From: Desulfobacteraceae bacterium | GTDB lineage: Bacteria; Desulfobacterota; Desulfobacteria; Desulfobacterales; Desulfobacteraceae | Length of the DNA: 7,110 nt | Reading direction: 5' to 3' | NCBI GenBank assembly: GCA_003354055.1 | Contig: PIVQ01000366.1 | Span: forward strand, 1 to 7,110 | In this document: positions 1 through 4,944 of the stretch, piece by piece | How positions within the stretch are numbered: position 1 is the first letter of the stretch | How the letters are laid out: every line of letters starts with the position of its first letter | Program-made: the position numbers and the translations under genes | The notes under the pieces: model-generated | The model's input: the letters and a program-made list of their open reading frames with translations, nothing else | Databases searched by the model: none | Told to the model about the DNA's origin: nothing

Positions 1-1332
1 TTCGGCGGCTTCGGGCTAGGCCCCGGCCAGGGTGGGATTCCCGGCCACAACCTGCCTCTGGTCATATCACAACTGGAAGGCGCTGCAACACCAGATATCA
101 CCCCCACCAATACCCGTTCACCGCTTGCCCCGGTGCTCATGGCCACGGTGGCAGGCCCCAACCCGGTTATCAAAAAATATACACCGATGTATGGCCGCCA
201 GAATTCCCCGGGAACAGAATTCATCAGAACCGGCGCCTGGATGCGGGCCAATCGGTTTTCCACGGACCGAAGTGTGGCAGATGAGGTTAAAGCGGTTCGA
301 AGCTATGTTGCACTAATGGATGTCTCCACACTTGGAAAATTTAAGGTTTTCGGCCCGGATGCGTTAAAGGCCCTCCAGAGGGTTTATATCTCTGACATGG
401 CCCGGGTAAAGGAAGACAAACTGACCTATTCCGCCGTGCTTAACACCAGTGGCGCACTGCTTGATGACGGGGTGGTCACTCTGACTGCAGAAAACGAATA
501 TTATCTCACGACCTCCAGTGCCTGGGCCGGGGAAGCAGAGTCCTGGCTTCGTTACCATACCCGGTTTGACAATTTGGATTTCCATGTGGTGAACCTCACC
601 GATCCCCTGGCCGCCGTCAATCTGGCAGGCCCCGGATCCATGGAGGTGCTGGCCCGGATGACGGATGAGGATATTACCGACATCCCCTACATGGGCTACC
701 GGGAAATACGACTTACCGGAATAACAAACGCCCGGGTTCTCAGGGTTGGATTCCTGGGAGAACAGGCCTATGAGATCCATTTCCCGGCCGCATTCGGCGA
801 AACGGTATGGGACGCGCTCATGGCAGCGGGTAAGGCTGAGGGCATCCGCCCTATCGGCCTCGAAGCCCAGAACATCTGCCGTATGGAAAAGGGGCATGTG
901 ATCATCGGGCTGGAATCCGAGCAGAATACAAATCTCATCGATCTGGGCTTAGGCTTTCTCTGGGACCGAAATGATGAGACCCATGACAAGGTGGGGGCTC
1001 CGGCTCTGAAATTCAGCGAGAATCAGGCCGGCCGCACCAAGCTTACGGGTCTGGAAATCATAGACGGATGCCCTGGTGACGGTGCCATCCTCCACCGGGG
1101 CGATACCATTATGGGCCATATTTGTACGGCCCGTCACTCTGCCACTCTGGGTAAAACCGTGGCCATGGCCCTGGTAAAAGCCCCCCTGAACAAACCGGGC
1201 ACTGAACTATCCGTTTTCCAGGATGAAGGCCAAGGAGAAAGCCGCTTTACGGCCAGAGTGGTCCCCATGCCGTTCTACGATCCAAAGGGACTGAAGCTGC
1301 GCTACAACTTACATGAAAAAGGAGAAAACTAA
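1..1332 (+). CDS. soxA: Sarcosine oxidase alpha subunit-like protein, C-terminal part (folate-binding GcvT-type domain), 5'-truncated by window
   Basis: The frame is open from base 1, so the gene begins upstream; 443 codons are visible, ending in TAA. Residues 1-50 (GPGQGG...N, then a TNTRSPLAPV stretch) resemble the linker that joins the FAD/NAD part of heterotetrameric sarcosine oxidase alpha to its C-terminal domain. From about residue 60 the protein is an aminomethyltransferase (GcvT) fold: TPMYGR near 60, DVSTLGK at 107-113, GEQAYEIHF at 253-261 and GLEAQNICRMEKG at 286-298 are the family landmarks. In known enzymes this domain binds tetrahydrofolate and captures the methyl group oxidised from sarcosine as 5,10-methylene-THF. 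The ATG at 133 is internal and is not the start. The next gene overlaps the stop by one base. Dimethylglycine dehydrogenase-type relatives are the main alternative; the linker favours SoxA. The true substrate is not determined by the sequence. Confidence 0.85.
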   Translation, partial: FGGFGLGPGQGGIPGHNLPLVISQLEGAATPDITPTNTRSPLAPVLMATVAGPNPVIKKYTPMYGRQNSPGTEFIRTGAWMRANRFSTDRSVADEVKAVRSYVALMDVSTLGKFKVFGPDALKALQRVYISDMARVKEDKLTYSAVLNTSGALLDDGVVTLTAENEYYLTTSSAWAGEAESWLRYHTRFDNLDFHVVNLTDPLAAVNLAGPGSMEVLARMTDEDITDIPYMGYREIRLTGITNARVLRVGFLGEQAYEIHFPAAFGETVWDALMAAGKAEGIRPIGLEAQNICRMEKGHVIIGLESEQNTNLIDLGLGFLWDRNDETHDKVGAPALKFSENQAGRTKLTGLEIIDGCPGDGAILHRGDTIMGHICTARHSATLGKTVAMALVKAPLNKPGTELSVFQDEGQGESRFTARVVPMPFYDPKGLKLRYNLHEKGEN

Positions 1333-1964
1333 TGGTGCTGAAACGGTCTGCAATTAAATTTAAAACGCCCCCTGCTGCCGTGGAGGTGCTGGACGGCTGG
1401 CAGGTGGTTTTAAAATATGAAAACCAGGGTAAGAGCCCGCTGCTGGTGGATCTTAGTCATTGCCCGTGTATGGATATTCAAGATAAAGACATTGAAGATT
1501 ATTCCGGTTTGTCCATACCAGCAAAAATGAACGGCATCACCCGGCAGGAAAATGTCTTTATCTCCCGGATGAACGCCACCCAATGCCAGGTGATGGGATT
1601 GGACGGAAAACTTCCGGCCTTGGACGATAAAAGAGCCACCGATATCACCGGCGGGCAGTCCATTCTTGCCCTGGTGGGGAAGGATGTGGACCATATCATG
1701 GAAACCCTGGGTCCTCTGGACCTGTTCAGTCCCGGATCTCAAGGGATGACCCTATGCCAGGCTCCGGTGTTCCATATCCCCTGCCAGATTCTGGTGGTGT
1801 CCAGATCCCGCGCCCTGAAAGTGGTAATCATCGCATTTGCCAGGGGATACGGACAAGATATGGCAAATGCCATTCTTAATGCCGGAGCACCCTATGATCT
1901 GGCGCCCGGGGGAATATCTGCGATTTCCCAATGGCTGGAACAATCTACGACTGACGGAGTATAA
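1332..1964 (+). CDS. soxG: Sarcosine oxidase gamma subunit-like protein
   Basis: This 210-residue protein starts at an ATG sharing its A with the TAA of the alpha-like gene (TAATG), with AGGAG at 1320-1324, so the two are probably translationally coupled. The size and second half fit the SoxG family: a DITGGQSILALVGK block at 104-117 (family pattern: aspartate-serine/threonine-glycine followed by L-x-L-x-G), GPLDLF at 127-132 (family pattern: P-[IL]-D-L), and a C-terminal IIAFARGYGQDMANAIL helix that replaces the usual RSFA-type segment. In characterised enzymes gamma is a small GcvT/YgfZ-like structural subunit packed against alpha, needed for assembly and without its own cofactor. The N-terminal part (VDLSHCPCMDI near 37-47) diverges from typical SoxG, so this may be a distinct subfamily. 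The beta (flavin) and delta subunits usually lie upstream of alpha and would be outside the window. Confidence 0.72.
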   Translation: MVLKRSAIKFKTPPAAVEVLDGWQVVLKYENQGKSPLLVDLSHCPCMDIQDKDIEDYSGLSIPAKMNGITRQENVFISRMNATQCQVMGLDGKLPALDDKRATDITGGQSILALVGKDVDHIMETLGPLDLFSPGSQGMTLCQAPVFHIPCQILVVSRSRALKVVIIAFARGYGQDMANAILNAGAPYDLAPGGISAISQWLEQSTTDGV

Positions 1965-1968
1965 AAAA

Positions 1969-3132
1969 ATGAAAAAAGAAATGAAGGTAATTGTATTGGG
2001 CGGGGGCCTTGTAGGCGCTCCCATGGCATATGATCTGGCATCGGACTTCAAGGTAACCGTTGCGGATAGGGACCCTGCCATCCTGAATAAAATTTTCAAA
2101 AGAAATCCGGATATCGGGGTAATCATGCAGGATCTGTCCGATTCCGCAGCAGTAACGGAACTGGTACAGGGATTCGACATGGTGGTAAACGCCGTGCCCG
2201 GGTTTATGGGATTTAAGACGGCCAAAGCCGTCATAAAGGCCAAAAGAAACTGTGCCTGCATCGCCTTTTATGAGGAAGACCCCTTTGAACTGGATGAACT
2301 TGCCAGGGAAAACAACGTCTCCATGATCATCGATTGCGGGGTCTATCCGGGTATGGGATCCGCCCTGATCATGCGGGCGGTCCGGCAGCTGGATTCCGTG
2401 GACAGTATCCTCACCTATGTGGGGGGACTGCCGGAAATCCGGGAATGGCCCAGCCAGTACAAGGCCGTATTCTCCCCCATTGACGTCATTGAGGAGTATA
2501 TCCGCCCGGCCCGGTATGTGGAGAACGGTTATGATGTGGTCCGCCCGGCCCTGTCAGACCCCGAGTATCTCTTTTTCCCGAAAATCGGCACCCTGGAAGC
2601 CTTTAATACAGATGGTCTGCGAACCCTGGCCCGGACCATTGATGCCCCCAACATGAAGGAAAAAACCCTCCGGTATCCGGGTCACATTGAAAAAATGGCG
2701 GTCCTGCGGGAACTGGGATTTTTCAGCAAAGACAAGAGCCTTGAAATCAACGGTACGCGCATCAGCCCTATGGAACTGACAGGCAAGGTGCTGTTTCCCA
2801 ATTGGGAGTTGAAAAAAGGAGAGGCGGATATCACGGTTTTCCAGTCCATTATCACAGGGATGAAGGACGGTCTGAGAAGGGAGTTCACCATTGACCTCCA
2901 TGACCGGTACTGCCCCGAAACCGATGTCATCTCCATGGCCCGCACCACCGGCTATACAGCAACCGCCGCCATCCGCATGATGGCGGAAGGCATATTTACG
3001 GACAAGGGGATTTGCCCGCCGGAGTACATGGGCAAATATCCTGCCTGCATCGATTTTCTGCAGGAACAGCTCCGGCAGCGCGGAGTTCACTGGAAGATGA
3101 AGGAATCAGCTGCTGCTGAAGTGGCTGCCTGA
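1969..3132 (+). CDS. Lysine 6-dehydrogenase / saccharopine dehydrogenase family NAD(P)-dependent oxidoreductase
   Basis: This 387-residue protein resembles bacterial L-lysine 6-dehydrogenase (about 385 aa) along its full length. The N-terminal Rossmann fold has VIVLGGGLVG with glycines 11, 13 and 16, and an acidic D33 at the end of strand 2, typical of NAD-type binding. DCGVYPGMG at 122-130, a YVGGLP segment, LEAF, RYPGH at 235-239 and MARTTGYT near the C-terminus are shared with that family. Lysine 6-dehydrogenase oxidatively deaminates the epsilon-amino group to the semialdehyde; saccharopine reductases act on a related secondary amine. The start ATG has GGAG at 1956-1959 and lies 4 bases after the gamma-like stop; the frame extends upstream to 1837, but that part overlaps soxG and lacks family similarity. 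A second ATG at 1981 is possible. Linkage to sarcosine-oxidase-type subunits suggests action on an N-alkylated amino acid, which is inference. Confidence 0.8.
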   Translation: MKKEMKVIVLGGGLVGAPMAYDLASDFKVTVADRDPAILNKIFKRNPDIGVIMQDLSDSAAVTELVQGFDMVVNAVPGFMGFKTAKAVIKAKRNCACIAFYEEDPFELDELARENNVSMIIDCGVYPGMGSALIMRAVRQLDSVDSILTYVGGLPEIREWPSQYKAVFSPIDVIEEYIRPARYVENGYDVVRPALSDPEYLFFPKIGTLEAFNTDGLRTLARTIDAPNMKEKTLRYPGHIEKMAVLRELGFFSKDKSLEINGTRISPMELTGKVLFPNWELKKGEADITVFQSIITGMKDGLRREFTIDLHDRYCPETDVISMARTTGYTATAAIRMMAEGIFTDKGICPPEYMGKYPACIDFLQEQLRQRGVHWKMKESAAAEVAA

Positions 3133-3154
3133 ACCTCAAGTTTTGAGATAAGAC

Positions 3155-3189
3155 TACGGGTGCACAGAGATTTTTTCTGTGTACCCGTA
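3155..3189 (+). terminator. Strong hairpin, probable intrinsic terminator of the soxA-soxG-dehydrogenase operon
   Basis: Arms 3155-3168 and 3176-3189 form a 14-bp stem with a single G-T wobble and a 7-nt loop (GATTTTT), 22 bases after the dehydrogenase stop. The downstream tract (TGGTTGTTTTC) is only moderately T-rich, so termination efficiency is uncertain. The loop T-run could suit the other strand less well. A small extra stem (CTCAA/TTGAG, 3135-3147) lies just before it. Confidence 0.75.
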
Positions 3190-3228
3190 TGGTTGTTTTC
3201 ATTTCCGCATATTTGAATTTCAAATCTC

Positions 3229-3261
3229 TTGCTATCCCAATATCCTTATACTATTTATAAT
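3229..3261 (+). promoter_or_regulatory. Possible promoter for the periplasmic binding protein gene
   Basis: A perfect TATAAT lies at 3256-3261 in an AT-rich stretch just after the operon terminator. The best upstream element, TTGCTA at 3229-3234, is 21 bases away, longer than the usual 17. An overlapping TATACT at 3247-3252 is an alternative -10. The position fits an independent transcription unit, but AT richness makes chance matches likely. Confidence 0.3.
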
Positions 3262-3362
3262 TTAAGTTCTCTTAGATATCGCAATTGAAAAAAACTCCTG
3301 TGCATCCTGTCTCATATCGAGCACCAAAAATATCGGCTATAGCAAAAAATAAGGAGACGAAC

Positions 3363-4136
3363 ATGAAACTTAACTACATGTTTAGATTATTGTTCTTTTG
3401 GGGTGCGATTATATTGATTCCTCATTCAATTTTGGCAAAAGAATCAATTCGAATGTGCTTATTAGAAGCCCCACCCCTGATGACAAAAACAATGAAAAAT
3501 TATGGCTGCGAATCTGCAATTGTCACAGAGGCCTTCAAATGCGTAGGTGTTGAAATAAAATATTTTTCCGTTGAACCTGCAGGAGCAATTGAAAGGGCAA
3601 AACTTGGTGTAAATTTTGATGCATTGGTAGGTTGGGTTCGCTCAGAGGACAGGGAAAATTTTTTCTACTTCAGCGACCCCATTTTTGAAGTACCTTTAGT
3701 CTTTTTTCACTTAAAAACGTTTCCTTTCACTTGGGAGGCATATGAAGATTTAAAAGGAATTCCAATCGGCGTTATTGGTAAAAATTTTTATGGAGTTGAA
3801 TTTCAGAACGCATTAAATGCCGACAAACTCGACGTGCAGGAGGTATCTCAAATAAAATTAAATTTTGATAAGCTCTTATACAAACGAATATCATTGTTTC
3901 CGTATAATTTACTTTGCGGATATTTTTATATTCAAAAAAAGTATGACCGACAGAATGCCGGTTTATTTACACATCATTCAAAACCGTTGAAGACTTCCGT
4001 CTATCACGTTTTGTTTTCAAAAAAGATTAAAAAAAACAAACTGATGGTTGAACTATTCAATAAAGGCCTCCATCAAATAAAAAAAAGTGGAAAATACGAT
4101 GAACTGATGAAGCCATGCCAAATGGAATCAAAATGA
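3363..4136 (+). CDS. Periplasmic substrate-binding protein, amino-acid (SBP_bac_3-like) family
   Basis: The protein has 257 residues from the ATG at 3363, which is preceded by AAGGAGA (3351-3357) and opens with a Sec signal peptide: K2/R8, a hydrophobic core at 9-19 and likely cleavage after ILA (residue 25). The frame continues upstream to a TTG at 3285, but that would put 26 polar residues before the signal peptide. The mature part follows the family-3 binding protein plan: LLEAPPLM near the N-terminus, a first lobe with FDALVGWVRSEDRE followed by FYFSDPIFE, a hinge with EDLKGIPIGVIG, and a C-terminal helix ending SGKYDELM. Such proteins bind small polar ligands in the periplasm for ABC uptake or signalling. 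No permease or ATPase gene is adjacent, so it looks orphan and the ligand is unknown. It is much AT-richer than the upstream operon. Its stop overlaps the next ATG (ATGA). Confidence 0.8.
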   Translation: MKLNYMFRLLFFWGAIILIPHSILAKESIRMCLLEAPPLMTKTMKNYGCESAIVTEAFKCVGVEIKYFSVEPAGAIERAKLGVNFDALVGWVRSEDRENFFYFSDPIFEVPLVFFHLKTFPFTWEAYEDLKGIPIGVIGKNFYGVEFQNALNADKLDVQEVSQIKLNFDKLLYKRISLFPYNLLCGYFYIQKKYDRQNAGLFTHHSKPLKTSVYHVLFSKKIKKNKLMVELFNKGLHQIKKSGKYDELMKPCQMESK

Positions 4137-4339
4137 AACGAACCATTTTAATAACAGGCGCAAGCAGCGGGATCGGAAAAGAAACGGCAAAAGATTTTCA
4201 GGCAAAGAAATGGAATGTTGTCGCTACCATGCGGACCCCTGAAAAGGAAGCAACGTCAACGACATATTATCTCTGGACTGCCTTTATACCGATCACCCGA
4301 TGCCGGAATCATTTGCTGCGACAGAACTTGTCTTTTTGA
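4133..4339 (+). pseudogene. Truncated short-chain dehydrogenase/reductase (N-terminal fragment)
   Basis: The frame starts at an ATG overlapping the binding-protein stop (ATGA, 4133-4136). The first 39 residues are a clear SDR start: a TILITGASSGIGKETA segment with the TGxxxGIG cofactor motif (G9, G13, G15), then helix and strand up to VVATMRTPEKE. After about base 4250 the similarity stops and the remaining 29 residues (serine/threonine-rich, then basic) are unrelated, ending in TGA at 4337-4339. A functional SDR has about 250 residues with a Ser-Tyr-Lys active site, all missing here, so this cannot be an active reductase. The bases beyond 4250 make better sense in another frame as part of a regulator. 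No good Shine-Dalgarno precedes the ATG; translation could only come from coupling. It is a deletion or recombination remnant. Confidence 0.8.
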
Positions 4340-4485
4340 CACACCTGTTTCGCCTGGGAACCCGTGAGCATATAACGCCTTTGCAGGTTTCATCGGAATA
4401 ACGACCCTAATCCATAGGGTTGGGCTATGATTACACCAAAATGCAGTTTTTGAAAAAAACAGCGGCTATTCAACGATTTATATAA
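4243..4485 (+). pseudogene. Probable remnant of an AraC-family regulator sensor (arabinose-binding-type) domain
   Basis: Read in the frame of base 4258, the segment after the SDR break gives about 50 residues ending in FRLGTREHITPLQVSSE and a TAA at 4399. The pattern, a run of aliphatic helix (ATELVFLTHLFRL), then G-x-x-I-T-P-L-x-V, resembles the end of the N-terminal domain of AraC/XylS regulators of the arabinose-binding-domain type. The same frame, past two stops (4399 and 4408), continues as GYDYTKMQFLKKTAAIQRF, which recalls the next conserved block (hydrophobic-x-F...A...PF). There is no start codon with a ribosome site, and no helix-turn-helix domain follows. The assignment rests on remembered family patterns over a short stretch, so it is tentative. 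That it is a non-functional fragment is more certain than the family. Confidence 0.4.
4404..4420. repeat. Short inverted repeat inside the gene remnant
   Basis: ACCCTA (4404-4409) and TAGGGT (4415-4420) form a perfect 6-bp stem with a 5-nt loop. No T-run follows, so it is not a convincing terminator. Confidence 0.35.
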
Positions 4486-4721
4486 TTTTATTGATAAAAA
4501 ATTAGATTATCTCCAATTTTGACCAAACTTACGGTATTTCACCACTATAAGAAACCCGCTCTAATTATCTAAAATAAATCAAATGCAGTGATACCGGCGG
4601 TTTTTTAACTCCCGGGCACGAATCTATCTTGTTGGCATTAACTTTGCTCTTATCTATACAATTCGCCTGAGGGCCAATGTTTTTTCAGAAGTTTCATGGC
4701 CAATCTCAGTCCGGCTAAGGT

Positions 4722-4751
4722 CCGGCCACCTTGCTTAAAGGATGGTGCCGG
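4722..4751 (+). other. GC-rich hairpin in the intergenic region
   Basis: CCGGC at 4722-4726 pairs with GCCGG at 4747-4751, and inside it CCTT (4729-4732) pairs with AAGG (4738-4741), giving a two-part stem. An alternative pairing uses CACC with GGTG. A second GTCCGGC just upstream (4709-4715) could compete for the same partner. No T-run follows, so a structured leader or small RNA is as likely as a terminator. Confidence 0.4.
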
Positions 4752-4835
4752 TTCGATTATTCAATCCATTTTCAGCGGATAATCATAGGAGGTAAAAATC
4801 AATATCCCTGTAATCTGCTCCACTGTAAACGCCTT

Positions 4836-4862
4836 TTGATCCATACCGGCGACGGTTAAAAT
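4836..4862 (+). promoter_or_regulatory. Possible promoter for the Ig-like/beta-helix gene
   Basis: TTGATC (4836-4841) and TAAAAT (4857-4862) match the sigma-70 -35 at four and the -10 at five of six positions, but the spacer is 15 bases, shorter than optimal. It would give a leader of about 75 bases that includes the inverted repeat at 4874-4909. Chance matching cannot be excluded. Confidence 0.25.
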
Positions 4863-4873
4863 ATTTTTCTATG

Positions 4874-4909
4874 CAGCAAAAAGTTCGGTCACGGCCAAGT
4901 TTTTTGCTG
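4874..4909. repeat. Perfect 9-bp inverted repeat upstream of the secreted-protein gene
   Basis: CAGCAAAAA (4874-4882) and TTTTTGCTG (4901-4909) are exact reverse complements separated by 18 bases and end 25 bases before the ribosome binding site. It could be a regulator operator or a leader hairpin. Its A/T-rich arms make it a weak stem as RNA. Confidence 0.5.
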
Positions 4910-4944
4910 AACCAGTTACATTTCATTTTTAATAAGGAGACAAA

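Larger units (their letters stand above)
4486..4944. other. Intergenic region without a convincing gene
   Basis: About 460 bases separate the regulator remnant from the large secreted-protein gene. The first ~100 bases are very AT-rich; 4590-4760 is richer in G and C and contains a hairpin; the rest leads to the next start codon. A 9-bp direct repeat ATACCGGCG occurs at 4591-4599 and 4843-4851. Open frames on both strands are short (the longest minus-strand one that starts with ATG, 4926 to 4783, is 47 codons, with no ribosome site and no family resemblance). No tRNA, CRISPR or recognisable riboswitch core was seen. It may act partly as a long 5' leader. Confidence 0.6.

Noticed and set aside
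1..50. Apparent loss of cysteines in the GPGQGGIPGHN segment of the alpha-like protein, compared with iron-sulfur versions of this region
   Set aside because: Classical sarcosine oxidase alpha subunits also lack cysteines in this linker (DQGK...N), so it is normal for the family.
364..897. Long minus-strand open frame opposite the alpha-like gene (177 codons)
   Set aside because: It lies wholly antisense to a gene with clear family motifs and shows no recognisable domain or ribosome site.
2554..3090. Long minus-strand open frame opposite the lysine dehydrogenase-like gene (178 codons)
   Set aside because: It is a shadow of a well-supported gene, with a composition typical of antisense GC-rich codons and no family pattern.
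4591..4606. GGCGGTTTTTT looked like an intrinsic terminator tail for the remnant region
   Set aside because: No complementary upstream arm forms a convincing stem before the T-run.
4760..4848. Minus-strand peptide with KAFTVEQITGIL, reminiscent of the start of IS3-type transposase OrfA
   Set aside because: The resemblance covers only about a dozen residues, the rest does not follow the family, and no inverted terminal repeats or second frame were found.
4783..4926. Minus-strand 47-codon frame in the intergenic region
   Set aside because: It has an ATG but no ribosome site, is rich in arginine and aromatic residues, and resembles nothing I know; chance is the simplest explanation.
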